Shown here: piece after piece, positions 11,319 to 21,295 of the stretch
Numbering within the stretch: the first letter of the stretch is position 1
Layout of the letters: every line of letters begins with the position of its first letter
NCBI GenBank assembly: GCA_018364455.1
Contig: JAGZLW010000005.1
Coordinates: 11,989 to 75,988 of the forward strand
DNA from: Streptococcus mitis
GTDB lineage: Bacteria; Bacillota; Bacilli; Lactobacillales; Streptococcaceae
Reading direction: 5' to 3'
Length of the DNA: 64,000 nt
Notes under the pieces: generated by a model
What the model saw: only the letters and a program-made list of their open reading frames with translations
What the model was told of the DNA's origin: nothing
Databases searched by the model: none
Translations under genes and position numbers: made by a program

Positions 11319-14300
11319 TTGTCATTATTTAAAAAAGAACGATTTTCGATCCGAAAAATCTGTGGGATTGTTGGTTCGGTGTTACTCGGAAGTGTCTTGG
11401 TTGCACCGTCAGTAATTCATGCTTCTACCTATCATTATGTTGAAAAAAGCGCTCTTACAAAGGAAGAACAAAGTAAGATTCAGGCAGGAATTCCTACTGA
11501 TAATGAAGCAAGTTATGCTCTTATTTATCAGCAGGAAACTCTTCCTGCAACAAGTTCATCGACTTCTGTGCTTACAGCTTTAGGTCTATTAGCTATTGGG
11601 AGTTTAGTTCTTTTAGTTCATAAAAAGAAAAAAGTTGCTAGTCTGTTCTTAGTTACTACTATCGGACTGATTAGTCTTTCTAGTATGCAAGCTCTCGATA
11701 TAAGCAATCCTTTGAAAGCTCCAAGTAATGAAGGAGTAGTTCAAATTGCTGGATATCGTTATATTGGATACTTACCCCTTAATGATATTGCAATTTCAGA
11801 AATTCAACATAAGAATGAGGGGACAAAAAATGTTCCAGTATCTGAAATTCAAAGTATCCCTAATGAAGCGCCTAAAGCTGAGAAACCTAAATACACTGAG
11901 CCTGTAAGTACAGTCCCAGACGAGGCGCCTAAAGTAGAAAAAACTGACTATACGCAACCAATAGGTGCAAACCTTGTAGAGCCAGAAGTTCATGAAAAAC
12001 CAGCATACACTGAGCCTGTAAGTACAGTCCCAGACGAGGCGCCTAAAGTAGAAAAACCTGACTATACGCAACCAATAGGTGCAAACCTTGTAGAATCAGT
12101 AGTTCATGAAAAACCAGAGTACACTGAACCTGTAGGTACTGTTCCAGACGAGGCTCCTAAAGCAGAGAAGCCTGAATATAGACAACCAATAGGTACAAAA
12201 CTTGTAGAGCCAGCAGTTCAACCGGCATTACCGGAAGCTGTTGTGACGGACAAAGGGGAACCAGAAGTTCAACCGGCATTACCAGAAGCTGTTGTGACCG
12301 ACAAAGGGGAACCAGAAGTTCAACCGGCATTACCAGAAGCTGTTGTGACTGACAAAGGGGAACCAGAAGTTCAACCAGCCTTACCAGAAGCTGTTGTAAC
12401 TGAAAAAGGGGAACCAGAAGTTCAGCCAGCGTTACCAGAAGCTGTTGTAACTGATAAAGGGGAACCAGAAGTTCAACCAGCGTTGCCAGAAGCTGTTGTA
12501 ACTGAAAAAGGGGAACCAGAAGTTCAGCCAGCATTACCGGAAGCTGTTGTAACTGACAAAGGGGAACCAGAAGTTCAGCCAGCCTTACCCGAAGCTGTTG
12601 TGACTGACAAAGGGGAACCAGAAGTTCAACCAGCGTTACCAGAAGCTGTTGTGACTGACAAAGGGGAACCAGAAGTTCAACCAGCGTTACCCGAAGCTGT
12701 TGTGACTGACAAAGGGGAACCAGAAGTTCAACCAGCGTTACCAGAAGCAGTAGTCACAGAAAAGGGAGAACCAGAAGTTCAACCAGCCTTACCCGAAGCA
12801 GTAGTCACAGAAAAGGGAGAACCAGAAGTTCAACCAGCCTTACCAGAAGCTGTTGTAACTGACAAAGGCGAACCTGAAGTTCAAGCTGAGTTGCCAGAAT
12901 ATACGTCAAAAGTTGCTCCAACTTTGACTTTAGATAAGGTTACAGAAGATGCGATGGATCGTTCAGCTAAATTGGATTACACTCTTGAAAATACAGGTAA
13001 TGCTGAAATCAAGAGCATTATAGCTGAGATTAAAGATGGGAATACTGTTGTTAAGCGAGTTGATTTATCTAAAGAAAAATTGACAGACGCTATTCAAGGT
13101 TTGGATTTATTCAAAGATTATAAAATTGCAACAACAATGACTTACAACCGTGGTGAAGGTGATGAAACATCTAAATTAGATGAAAAACCTTTACGTTTAG
13201 AGTTGAAAAAAGTTGAAATTAAAAATATCGCATCTACTAATTTAGTGAAGGTAAATGATGATGGTACTGAAACACCTAGTGATTTCATGAGCGAAAAACC
13301 TTCTGATGAAGATGTGAAGAAAATGTACTTAAAAATCACTAGTCGTGATAATAAAGTAACACGTTTAGCAGTTGATAAAATTGAGGAAGTAACTGAAGAA
13401 GGTCAAAAACTTTATAAAATTACGGCTGAAGCTCAAGATTTGATTCAACACATTGATCCATCTAAGGCGCGCAATAAGTATGTTTATTATATAGAAAAAC
13501 CCCATCCTAAAGAAGATAATGTCTACTATAACTTTAAAGATTTAGTAGAGGCTATGAATGTTAATAAAAATGGTACATTTAAAATCGGAGCAGATTTGAA
13601 TGCAACGAATGTACCAACACCTAACAAACAATATGTTCCAGGTACGTTTAAGGGACATCTATCAAGTGTTGATGGTAAACAATATACAATTCATAACATT
13701 GCCCGTCCCTTATTTGACCGTGTTGAAAATGGTTCTGTGAAAAATATTAATTTAGGTAATGTGGATATCAATATGCCTTGGGCTGACGGAATAGCACCTG
13801 TTGCCAATATGGTGAAAAATGCAACTGTTGAAGATGTTAAGGTAACTGGTAGTGTAGTTGCTAATAACAATATTGCGGGTATCGTCAATAAAATCGATAG
13901 TGGTGGTCAGTTGACAAATGTAGCCTTCATCGGTAAACTCACGGGTGTTGGTGATAAAGGTCAATATATGGCTGGTATTGCCGGTGAGATTTGGAGAGGT
14001 AATGTTGCAAAAGCATATGTCGAGGCTGATATCGTTGCTAACAGAGCCCGTATAGGTGGTTTAGTTGCTAAAACAGATAATGGCAACGACTCTATGGGAA
14101 TTGGTAAATACGGTTCAATTCGTAAATCAGTCACCAAAGGAACCATTAAGACTAAAGTTTTGTTTGAAACAGGTGGATTTATCAATAGCAATCTTCCTTT
14201 TGGTAAACTGGAAGATAATATTTCAATGATGAGAGTTGAAAATGGTGAAGAGTTCTTTGGTTCTTCAGATTTGGACTACGATGGTGGTTATTTCACAAAT

Positions 14301-17030
14301 GGATGGTTAGAGCGTAACTTTGTTGTCAAAGGTGTCAGTTCAGGTAAGCATTCATACAAACGTTCTCGTGACAAAATTAAAGAAATTAGTCAAGATGAAG
14401 CTAATAAGAGAATTGCAGCCTTTAATATTACTGCTGACAAATATGAAATCAACGAACCTGTGGTCAATCGCTTAAATCGTTTAACCAGAAGAGAAGATGA
14501 ATATAAGTCAACCCAAGACTATAAAGTAGATCGAGATCTGGCTTATCGTAACATTGAAAAACTTCAACCGTTCTACAACAAAGAGTGGATTGTCAACCAA
14601 GGTAACAAACTTGCAGAAGATTCAAACTTAGCTAAGAAAGAAGTCCTTTCTGTTACGGGAATGAAGGATGGTCAATTCGTGACCGATTTATCGGATATCG
14701 ATAAAATAATGATTCACTATGCAGATGGTACAAAAGAAGAAATGGGGGTCACACTCAAGGATTCTAAAGTCCAACAAGTGCGTGAATATAGCGTATCTGG
14801 TCTTGGTGATGTTGTCTATACACCGAATATGGTTGTTAAAAATCGAGACAAACTGATTGCAGATGTGAAAGAAAGACTTTCAAGTGTTGACTTAATTTCA
14901 TCTGAAGTACGCGCGCTAATGGATAATCGTCAGAAAGCTGAAGAAAATACCAACACACGTAAAGATGGATATATTCGCAATCTATACTTAGAAGAAAGCT
15001 TTGCCGAAGTGAAGCAAAATCTAGATAAGTTAGTCAAAGCCTTGGTCGAAAATGAAGACCATCAATTGAATAGTGATGAAGCTGCGATAAACGCACTTCT
15101 CAAGAAAGTAGAAACCAATAAAGCTAAAATCATGATGGCTCTGACTTATCTCAATCGTTACTATGATATCAAATACGGTGACATGAGTATAAAAAACATC
15201 ATGATGTTCAAACCTGATTTTTATGGTAAGACACCAAGTGTTATTGACAGACTCATCAACATCGGTTCAAGTGAAAAGAACTTGAAAGGGGATCGGACTC
15301 AGGATGCTTACCGTGAAATCATCGCAGGTAATACTGGTAAAGGTAATTTGCGTAACTTCTTAGAATACAACATGCGTTTGTTTACAGAGGATAAAGACAT
15401 TAATGATTGGTTTATCCACTCAGCTAAGAATGTTTATGTTTCAGAACCTAAAACTACAAATCCTGACTTTATTAATAAACGTCACCGTGTATTCGATGGT
15501 TTAGATAATGGTGTTCATGGACGTATGATTCTACCACTTCTAACGCTCAAAGACGCTCATATGTTCTTAATTTCAACCTATAATACAATGGCTTATAGTT
15601 CATTTGAGAAATATGGAAAACATACAGAAGAAACTCGTAATGAGTTCAAAACTAAGATTGATGAAGTTGCACATGCTCAACAAACTTATTTAGATTTCTG
15701 GTCACGTTTATCATTATCTAATGTTCGTGATAGACTTCTTAAGAGTCAAAATATGGTACCGACACCAGTTTGGGATAACCAAAACTACCATGGAGTCGAC
15801 GGTGCCAACAGCATGGGGTACGGAAAGAACGGGGCAATTATCAGACCTATTAGAGAATTGTATGGTCCAACTGGCAAATTCCACGCAACAAATGGAGCCA
15901 TGGGAGCGATGGCAAGTATTTACGATAGTGCAAACAATAATGACCAAGTTTACTTTATGGTAACCGATTTAATATCACAATTTGGTATTTCAGCATTTAC
16001 ACATGAAACAACACACGTCAATGACCGAATGCTCTATTACGGAGGATACAGTCAACGTGTTGGTACAAATGCAGAAGCCTATGCACAAGGTATGCTGCAA
16101 ACACCTGACAGCTCAACGACTAATGGTGAATACGGCGCACTTGGAATTAATATGGCTTACCATCGTCCAAATGATGGTAACCAATGGTACAACCCAGATC
16201 CTGACAAATTAAAGACACGTGATGACATTGACCGCTACATGAGAAACTACAATGAAGCTATGATGCTGCTTGATCATGTAGAAGCTGATGCTGTACTTCC
16301 TAAAATTAAGGGAGACAATAGTAAGTGGTTCAAGAAGATTGACAAAGAAATGCGCTCTAAGATTCAGTACAATGATCTTTTAGGTCCAAACCAATGGGAT
16401 AGTGTCCGTGATTTGAAAGGTGAAGAAAAGGTAATGACTTTATCTAGCGTCAATGATTTAGTGGATAATAACTTCATGACAAAACATGGAAATCCAGGCA
16501 ATGGACGTTATCGCCCTGAAGATTATGCTATCAACTCAGCATATGTAAACGTCAATATGATGGCTGGTATCTATGGTGGTAATACTAGTCTTGGAGCTCC
16601 TGGTTCATTATCATTCAAACACAATGCCTTCCGCATGTGGGGTTATTATGGATATGACAAAGGTTTCACTAGTTATGTATCTAACAAATACAAAGATGCA
16701 GCTATTAAAGAGAATAAAGGTTTGCTAGGCGATGACTTTATTATTAAGAAAGTATCTGGAGACAAGTTCAAGACACTTGAAGAGTGGAAGAGACATTGGT
16801 ACGAGGAGGTTCTTGCTAAAGCTAAGAAAGGCTTTGAAGGTATCGATATTGATGGCGTCCATATCAGTAACTATGATGAATTAAGGCCTTTATTTGATAA
16901 AGCGGTCGAAGAAGATTTGAAAAAAACAGATGACTTCTCTCATACTGTAGCTCTTAAATCTAAGGTATTCAAAGCCCTTCTTAAAAATACAGACGGTTTC
17001 TTTAACCAACTGTTTAAAAAAGACATTTAA
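11319..17030 (+). CDS. ZmpB/ZmpD-type surface zinc metalloprotease (M26)
   Basis: 1903 residues, TTG start with the site AAGAAGGTGAT, 41 bases after iga and with no terminator between, so likely cotranscribed. It is a paralogue of iga with the same layout: YSIRK-like signal (RFSIRKICGIVGSVLLGS), a degenerate sorting motif LPATS at 75-79 plus hydrophobic segment and KKKK, short EAPKVEKPDYTQP repeats, thirteen 17-residue repeats, GLUG-like repeats, and a catalytic domain with H1562-E-T-T-H1566 and E1586. The HETTHVNDR signature and the C-terminal domain resemble pneumococcal ZmpB rather than IgA1 protease. A ZmpB-like gene next to iga has been named zmpD in some strains. Substrate is unknown; no G5 domain is seen. 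Confidence 0.9.
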   Translation: MSLFKKERFSIRKICGIVGSVLLGSVLVAPSVIHASTYHYVEKSALTKEEQSKIQAGIPTDNEASYALIYQQETLPATSSSTSVLTALGLLAIGSLVLLVHKKKKVASLFLVTTIGLISLSSMQALDISNPLKAPSNEGVVQIAGYRYIGYLPLNDIAISEIQHKNEGTKNVPVSEIQSIPNEAPKAEKPKYTEPVSTVPDEAPKVEKTDYTQPIGANLVEPEVHEKPAYTEPVSTVPDEAPKVEKPDYTQPIGANLVESVVHEKPEYTEPVGTVPDEAPKAEKPEYRQPIGTKLVEPAVQPALPEAVVTDKGEPEVQPALPEAVVTDKGEPEVQPALPEAVVTDKGEPEVQPALPEAVVTEKGEPEVQPALPEAVVTDKGEPEVQPALPEAVVTEKGEPEVQPALPEAVVTDKGEPEVQPALPEAVVTDKGEPEVQPALPEAVVTDKGEPEVQPALPEAVVTDKGEPEVQPALPEAVVTEKGEPEVQPALPEAVVTEKGEPEVQPALPEAVVTDKGEPEVQAELPEYTSKVAPTLTLDKVTEDAMDRSAKLDYTLENTGNAEIKSIIAEIKDGNTVVKRVDLSKEKLTDAIQGLDLFKDYKIATTMTYNRGEGDETSKLDEKPLRLELKKVEIKNIASTNLVKVNDDGTETPSDFMSEKPSDEDVKKMYLKITSRDNKVTRLAVDKIEEVTEEGQKLYKITAEAQDLIQHIDPSKARNKYVYYIEKPHPKEDNVYYNFKDLVEAMNVNKNGTFKIGADLNATNVPTPNKQYVPGTFKGHLSSVDGKQYTIHNIARPLFDRVENGSVKNINLGNVDINMPWADGIAPVANMVKNATVEDVKVTGSVVANNNIAGIVNKIDSGGQLTNVAFIGKLTGVGDKGQYMAGIAGEIWRGNVAKAYVEADIVANRARIGGLVAKTDNGNDSMGIGKYGSIRKSVTKGTIKTKVLFETGGFINSNLPFGKLEDNISMMRVENGEEFFGSSDLDYDGGYFTNGWLERNFVVKGVSSGKHSYKRSRDKIKEISQDEANKRIAAFNITADKYEINEPVVNRLNRLTRREDEYKSTQDYKVDRDLAYRNIEKLQPFYNKEWIVNQGNKLAEDSNLAKKEVLSVTGMKDGQFVTDLSDIDKIMIHYADGTKEEMGVTLKDSKVQQVREYSVSGLGDVVYTPNMVVKNRDKLIADVKERLSSVDLISSEVRALMDNRQKAEENTNTRKDGYIRNLYLEESFAEVKQNLDKLVKALVENEDHQLNSDEAAINALLKKVETNKAKIMMALTYLNRYYDIKYGDMSIKNIMMFKPDFYGKTPSVIDRLINIGSSEKNLKGDRTQDAYREIIAGNTGKGNLRNFLEYNMRLFTEDKDINDWFIHSAKNVYVSEPKTTNPDFINKRHRVFDGLDNGVHGRMILPLLTLKDAHMFLISTYNTMAYSSFEKYGKHTEETRNEFKTKIDEVAHAQQTYLDFWSRLSLSNVRDRLLKSQNMVPTPVWDNQNYHGVDGANSMGYGKNGAIIRPIRELYGPTGKFHATNGAMGAMASIYDSANNNDQVYFMVTDLISQFGISAFTHETTHVNDRMLYYGGYSQRVGTNAEAYAQGMLQTPDSSTTNGEYGALGINMAYHRPNDGNQWYNPDPDKLKTRDDIDRYMRNYNEAMMLLDHVEADAVLPKIKGDNSKWFKKIDKEMRSKIQYNDLLGPNQWDSVRDLKGEEKVMTLSSVNDLVDNNFMTKHGNPGNGRYRPEDYAINSAYVNVNMMAGIYGGNTSLGAPGSLSFKHNAFRMWGYYGYDKGFTSYVSNKYKDAAIKENKGLLGDDFIIKKVSGDKFKTLEEWKRHWYEEVLAKAKKGFEGIDIDGVHISNYDELRPLFDKAVEEDLKKTDDFSHTVALKSKVFKALLKNTDGFFNQLFKKDI
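12207..12869 (+). repeat. thirteen tandem 51-bp coding repeats
   Basis: Thirteen full copies of a 51-bp unit encoding EP(E/A)VQPALPEAVVT(D/E)KG, followed by a diverged partial copy (EPEVQAELPEY). Differences between copies are mostly synonymous, plus Asp/Glu swaps. The unit is shared with the upstream iga gene. Confidence 0.95.
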
Positions 17031-17102
17031 ATGTTTAGAATATAAAGGGAACAGTTTTTTGCTCCCTCTGAAAAGTCATCATTTGATGGCTTTCAAAAAG
17101 CA

Positions 17103-17150
17103 CCTCAAAAAAGGTATTGCCAAGTTGCAATACCTTTTTTTGAGGCTCTT
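17103..17150 (+). terminator. terminator of the tandem metalloprotease genes
   Basis: Stem CCTCAAAAAAGGTATTGC pairs with GCAATACC-T(7)-GAGG around a six-base loop (17,121-17,126), followed by CTCTTTT. It lies about 70 bases after the stop. Confidence 0.8.
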
Positions 17151-17214
17151 TTATCTTGTCCTTGTTTCAATTGACGATACCACATTATGTACTGTTTTGC
17201 TTCATTTTATTATA

Positions 17215-17253
17215 AAAGGACTTAGTCCTGTGCAGTACAGAACTAAGTCCTTT
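17215..17253. terminator. second hairpin between convergent genes, probably the uraA terminator
   Basis: Perfect 12-bp arms AAAGGACTTAGT / ACTAAGTCCTTT with a 15-base loop. It lies downstream of both the plus-strand metalloprotease and the minus-strand permease and could serve either. The rest of 17,030-17,332 shows no gene. Confidence 0.65.
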
Positions 17254-17331
17254 CAATAATTATTTGTGCAACTTTTTGGGGTTAGTAAAGAGAAACTCGT
17301 TTTTGTTCATTCTCTTTCTGTGTCAAGTCTC

Positions 17332-18615
17332 TTAGTCTTTATTTTCGTATGGCAAGATCAAGTTCAAGATGATTCCTGTCATGGCTGATAGGGCAGTACC
17401 TGAAAGTGTAACTGGACCAAGTTTAAGGATAGCTCCTCCAAGTCCAAGGACTAACATAGCACTTGCGATGATGAGGTTACGCATTTGAGCGAAATCAACA
17501 CGTTCTTTAATCAAGACTTTCAAACCGTTGCTGGCGATAACCCCATAGAGAAGGATTGACATACCACCAAGTACAGCATTTGGAATAGTTGAAATCAAGG
17601 CAGTGAATTTACCAAGGAAGCTAAGAGCAATCGCGATAAAGGCAGCGTTACGGATAACTGAGACAGAAGCGATACGAGTCATACCGATAACCCCTGTATT
17701 TTCTCCGTAAGTTGTATTGGCTGGTCCACCAAGGAAGGCAGAAACAGAAGTTGCGATACCGTCACCAAGAAGAGTACGGTGAAGACCTGGTTCTTTCAAG
17801 AATTGACGACCACAGATTTGACCCAAAACAGTATGGTCTCCGATATGTTCAGAAATTGTTACGATAGCGATTGGCAAGATGGCAATAGTTTCTGGACCAA
17901 AGTAAAGATTGTATTCTTTAAAGGCACCACCAGTGCTAAATGGCAAGTAGAAACCAGGAATTTCGAACCAGTTGGCTTTAAGAACTGGTGTAAAGTCAAC
18001 CAAACCAAGAGTTAGTGCGAAGAGGTAACCACCGATAATGGCAAATAGGAATGGAATGATTCGTAGGAAGCCTTTTCCCTTTGTATTGATAAAGGCAGCA
18101 ATCAAGAAAGTAACAACTGCTACAAGAGCATTTTTCCAGTTTCCATCAGCTACAAGACCAGCGTTGGTAACAGCTGAACCTGCAAGTCCAAGACCGATAA
18201 CGATGATCATAGGTCCGATGATGATTGGTGGCAAGAGTTTATCAATCCATTTTGTACCTGCAAAACGAACACCAGCAGCCACAAGGACATAGACCAAACC
18301 AGTCAAGATAACCCCTGTTTGGGCAGCAGATACATCACCACCCATTTCTTTCATAGCAAGCGACATTGCTGTGATAAAGGCAAATGAAGAACCTAGATAA
18401 ACTGGAACTTTAAAACCAGTTGAAATCATGTAGATGAGTGTCCCGACACCTGAAGCAAAAAGGGCAACAGATACAGGCATTCCCAAAATCAAGGGTACCA
18501 AGATGGTCGCACCAAACATAGCGAAAACGTGTTGGAAACTAAGGAGAATTCCTTTTCCAGTCGAAGGACGTTGGTCAACGTCTAGTAACAAATCAACAGT
18601 TGATTCTTGTTTCAT
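17332..18615 (-). CDS. uraA: uracil permease (NCS2 family)
   Basis: 427-residue membrane protein with about 12-14 hydrophobic segments, importing uracil by proton symport. The family signature is seen in LLSFQHVFAMFGATILVP near the N-terminus and in GPMIIVIGLGLAGSAV and the GGPANTTYGENTGVIGMTR loop. I place the start at the ATG at 18,615 (MKQESTVDLL), which has the site AGTGAGG; a longer form from 18,651 would begin inside the attenuator. Control by PyrR is suggested by the leader (separate entry). Confidence 0.93.
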   Translation of the reverse strand: MKQESTVDLLLDVDQRPSTGKGILLSFQHVFAMFGATILVPLILGMPVSVALFASGVGTLIYMISTGFKVPVYLGSSFAFITAMSLAMKEMGGDVSAAQTGVILTGLVYVLVAAGVRFAGTKWIDKLLPPIIIGPMIIVIGLGLAGSAVTNAGLVADGNWKNALVAVVTFLIAAFINTKGKGFLRIIPFLFAIIGGYLFALTLGLVDFTPVLKANWFEIPGFYLPFSTGGAFKEYNLYFGPETIAILPIAIVTISEHIGDHTVLGQICGRQFLKEPGLHRTLLGDGIATSVSAFLGGPANTTYGENTGVIGMTRIASVSVIRNAAFIAIALSFLGKFTALISTIPNAVLGGMSILLYGVIASNGLKVLIKERVDFAQMRNLIIASAMLVLGLGGAILKLGPVTLSGTALSAMTGIILNLILPYENKD

Positions 18616-18637
18616 ATAAACCTCACTTTTGGGCATC

Positions 18638-18757
18638 AAAAAAGAGCCCATTATTTTACAGCAATAGGCCCTCAGAGTAAGACTTCTTTAAAATCTAGAC
18701 TTTAAAGAGTTTCAAATATTTCTGCGTCTTCGTCACCTCACGGGATGACATTAAAAA
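18638..18757 (-). promoter_or_regulatory. PyrR-type attenuator in the uraA leader
   Basis: Reading the minus strand, the leader holds ATCCCGTGAGGTGACGAAG (complement of 18,728-18,746), which fits the PyrR binding loop. It ends in a terminator hairpin GGGCCTATT...AATGGGCTC followed by six T (18,638-18,671). Known mechanism: PyrR bound with UMP favours the terminator, so uracil uptake falls when pyrimidines are plentiful. Confidence 0.8.
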
Positions 18758-18771
18758 CCTTTGCTTGTGAT

Positions 18772-18800
18772 AGTATAGCAAAAATTACAAACTTTGTAAA
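18772..18800 (-). promoter_or_regulatory. uraA promoter
   Basis: On the minus strand TTTACA (18,795-18,800) and TATACT (18,772-18,777) are separated by exactly 17 bases, placing transcription start just before the PyrR loop. Confidence 0.7.
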
Positions 18801-18819
18801 TATTTTTTTACTAAAAAGA

Positions 18820-19533
18820 TTAAAGCGGGCGTTTATTGGGCATGCCAGCCTTACGTGGATATTTATTTGGCGTTTCTTTTTTCTTTTCCACCACTGTGAT
18901 GTAGCGCGGATCTCCATTTGGTAGGACGTAGCTGAGATTGTCTTCTACTTTACTAAAAAGGAGGTTGAGGGCATTCTTAGCTTCTAATAACTCCTCAGGC
19001 GCATTGCTTGCCTTGAGTGCCAATAGTTTTCCGCCAACTTTAAGGTAGGGAATAGTTAATTCAGATAGGACTTGCATACGGGCAACCGCACGAGCCGTTA
19101 CAAAATCATATTGAGCACGGAAGTTCTTGTCTTGGGCCAAGTCTTCTGCACGTCCATGGTAGAAATGAACATCGTCTAAATCTAGTTCTTGAGCCAAAAG
19201 TTGGAGGAAGTTGATGCGCTTATTGAGTGAATCAATGATGGTCACATCTAACTGAGGATAGAGGATTTTCATTGGTAGACTAGGAAAACCTGCCCCAGCT
19301 CCAATATCAAGAAGTTTGATATTTTCATTAGGAATCAAACCTTGAAGAATGGGTGCAATCGAATCGTAAAAATGTTTGAGATAAACTTCTTCCTTGTCCG
19401 TAATGGCTGTTAAATTAATCTTTTCATTCCACTCGACCAAGAGTTCAAAATAACGTTCAAATTGTTCTTTCTGCTGGTCCGAAAGTGGAAGATTTTGCTC
19501 GGCAAGCAAGTTGTAAAATGTTTCTGGTTTCAT
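18820..19533 (-). CDS. rsmG: 16S rRNA (guanine527-N7)-methyltransferase
   Basis: RsmG (GidB), 237 residues, methylates G527 in the 530 loop of 16S rRNA using S-adenosylmethionine; loss gives low-level streptomycin resistance in several bacteria. The SAM-binding motif [17 protein letters not shown] is at about residues 70-86, followed by the conserved VTARAVA segment near 145. The ATG has the site GAAGGAA. It is a single gene between uraA (same strand, 168 bases away with its own promoter) and the divergent lemA. Length is normal. Confidence 0.96.
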   Translation of the reverse strand: MKPETFYNLLAEQNLPLSDQQKEQFERYFELLVEWNEKINLTAITDKEEVYLKHFYDSIAPILQGLIPNENIKLLDIGAGAGFPSLPMKILYPQLDVTIIDSLNKRINFLQLLAQELDLDDVHFYHGRAEDLAQDKNFRAQYDFVTARAVARMQVLSELTIPYLKVGGKLLALKASNAPEELLEAKNALNLLFSKVEDNLSYVLPNGDPRYITVVEKKKETPNKYPRKAGMPNKRPL

Positions 19534-19582
19534 AGTTATTTCCTTCTTTAGTATGATCTTATTTTACCACAATCATTAAAAA

Positions 19583-19593
19583 TTTGATATACT
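19583..19593 (+). promoter_or_regulatory. extended -10 promoter for lemA
   Basis: TGATATACT (TGn plus TATACT at 19,588-19,593) lies 33 bases before the lemA ATG. The ribosome site AGAAAGGA follows. Confidence 0.5.
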
Positions 19594-19626
19594 GGTACTA
19601 ATCTAAAAGTAGAAAGGACTTATATC

Positions 19627-20187
19627 ATGACTTGGATTATTCTTGGAGTTTTGGCTCTTGTTGTTATTTTTGTGATTGTTAGCTATAACGGTTTGGTTAA
19701 GAATCGTATGCAAACAAAGGAGGCTTGGAGTCAGATTGATGTTCAGTTGAAACGTCGAAATGACCTCTTGCCAAACTTGATTGAGACTGTAAAAGGTTAT
19801 GCCAAATATGAAGGTTCTACCCTTGAAAAAGTGGCAGAACTGCGTAACCAAGTGGCAGCAGCGACTTCACCAGCAGAAGCTATGAAAGCTAGTGATGCCC
19901 TTACTCGTCAGGTTTCAGGTATTTTTGCAGTTGCAGAAAGCTATCCAGATTTGAAAGCTAGTGCCAACTTTGTTAAATTGCAAGAGGAGTTGACAAATAC
20001 AGAAAATAAAATTTCTTACTCTCGTCAACTCTACAACAGTGTTGTCAGCAACTACAATGTAAAATTAGAAACTTTCCCAAGCAATATTATCGCTGGAATG
20101 TTTGGATTTAAAGCAGCAGATTTCCTTCAAACACCAGAAGAGGAAAAGGCAGTTCCTAAAGTTGATTTTAGCGGTTTAGGTGACTAA
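19627..20187 (+). CDS. lemA: LemA family protein
   Basis: 186 residues. One N-terminal transmembrane helix ([18 protein letters not shown]) is followed by a helical cytoplasmic domain with the LemA motif [35 protein letters not shown] and the conserved YN..V..YN segment near residue 140. The function of the family is not established; it is very often paired with htpX, as here, where the stop codon and the htpX start are one base apart. Confidence 0.93.
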   Translation: MTWIILGVLALVVIFVIVSYNGLVKNRMQTKEAWSQIDVQLKRRNDLLPNLIETVKGYAKYEGSTLEKVAELRNQVAAATSPAEAMKASDALTRQVSGIFAVAESYPDLKASANFVKLQEELTNTENKISYSRQLYNSVVSNYNVKLETFPSNIIAGMFGFKAADFLQTPEEEKAVPKVDFSGLGD

Positions 20188-20188
20188 G

Positions 20189-21088
20189 ATGTTGTTTGAT
20201 CAAATTGCAAGCAATAAACGAAAAACCTGGATTTTGTTGCTGGTATTTTTCCTACTCTTAGCTCTGGTTGGCTATGCGGTTGGTTACCTCTTTATGCGAT
20301 CTGGGCTTGGTGGTTTGGTTATCGCACTGATTATCGGCTTTATCTATGCTTTGTCCATGATTTTTCAATCAACAGAGATTGTCATGTCCATGAATGGAGC
20401 GCGTGAGGTTGATGAGCAAACGGCACCAGACCTTTACCATGTAGTGGAAGATATGGCTATGGTGGGTCAGATTCCCATGCCACGAGTTTTCATCATTGAT
20501 GATCCAGCCTTAAATGCTTTTGCGACAGGTTCTAATCCTCAAAATGCGGCGGTTGCTGCGACGTCAGGTCTCCTAGCTATCATGAATCGCGAGGAGCTAG
20601 AAGCTGTTATGGGACATGAGGTTAGTCATATTCGTAATTACGATATCCGTATTTCGACTATTGCTGTCGCTCTCGCTAGTGCTATCACCATGCTTTCTAG
20701 TATGGCAGGTCGTATGATGTGGTGGGGTGGCGCAGGTCGCAGACGAAGTGATGATGATCGGGATGGAAATGGCTTAGAAATCATTATGCTAGTGGTTTCC
20801 CTACTTGCAATTGTGCTGGCACCTCTCGCTGCAACCTTGGTGCAACTAGCTATTTCTCGCCAGAGGGAATTCCTAGCTGATGCTTCCAGTGTCGAGTTGA
20901 CGCGCAATCCGCAAGGGATGATCAATGCTCTACGTAAGTTGGATAATAGCGAGCCGATGCATCACCATGTCGATGATGCTAGTAGCGCACTTTATATCAA
21001 TGATCCCAAGAAAGGGGGAGGGTTCCAAAAACTATTTTATACCCACCCACCTATCTCAGAACGGATTGAGCGTTTGAAACATATGTAA
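20189..21088 (+). CDS. htpX: membrane zinc metalloprotease HtpX
   Basis: 299 residues of the M48B family, involved in quality control of membrane proteins. Two N-terminal transmembrane segments (around 17-35 and 40-58) precede the zinc site [10 protein letters not shown] near residue 140 (HExxH). A third hydrophobic region lies around 195-220, followed by [16 protein letters not shown], which contains the third ligand Glu. I choose ATG 20,189 ([14 protein letters not shown]), not the in-frame GTG at 20,180 that overlaps the lemA coding end. It forms an operon with lemA. Confidence 0.95.
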   Translation: MLFDQIASNKRKTWILLLVFFLLLALVGYAVGYLFMRSGLGGLVIALIIGFIYALSMIFQSTEIVMSMNGAREVDEQTAPDLYHVVEDMAMVGQIPMPRVFIIDDPALNAFATGSNPQNAAVAATSGLLAIMNREELEAVMGHEVSHIRNYDIRISTIAVALASAITMLSSMAGRMMWWGGAGRRRSDDDRDGNGLEIIMLVVSLLAIVLAPLAATLVQLAISRQREFLADASSVELTRNPQGMINALRKLDNSEPMHHHVDDASSALYINDPKKGGGFQKLFYTHPPISERIERLKHM

Positions 21089-21110
21089 AAATTTACCTAT
21101 ACAATCCTAA

Positions 21111-21150
21111 AAAATGAGCATTCTCGTAGTTGGAGATGCTCATTTTCTTA
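21111..21150 (+). terminator. terminator of lemA-htpX
   Basis: Stem AAAATGAGCATTCTC / GAGATGCTCATTTT with a seven-base loop and one bulged T, followed by CTTATAT. Confidence 0.8.
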
Positions 21151-21187
21151 TATAAGGAACTCAGAAATCAATTTGTTATGATACAAC

Positions 21188-21295
21188 TTATATTCTTCGA
21201 AAATCTCTTCAAACCGCATCAGATTCGCCTTGCCGTACTTAAGTCCAGCCTGCGGCTAGCTTCCTAGTTTGCTCTTTGATTTTCATTGAGTATTA
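21188..21295. repeat. BOX element, boxA-boxC without boxB
   Basis: The sequence begins with TATATTCTTCGAAAATCTC and reads through CTTCAAACC...TTCGCCTTGCCGTA (boxA). It then passes directly into CCTGCGGCTAGCTTCC...TTTCATTGAGTATTA (boxC). BOX elements are short mobile repeats of pneumococcus and close relatives; boxB copies can be absent. It is part of the htpX-rlmB spacer. Confidence 0.9.

Noticed and set aside
12207..12869. Regular 51-bp repeats as a CRISPR array
   Set aside because: Copies abut without unique spacers, stay in frame, and encode a repeated peptide inside a secreted protease; no cas genes are present.
13142..14191. Minus-strand frames inside the second metalloprotease gene
   Set aside because: They lie wholly inside a strongly supported plus-strand gene and show no recognisable protein features.
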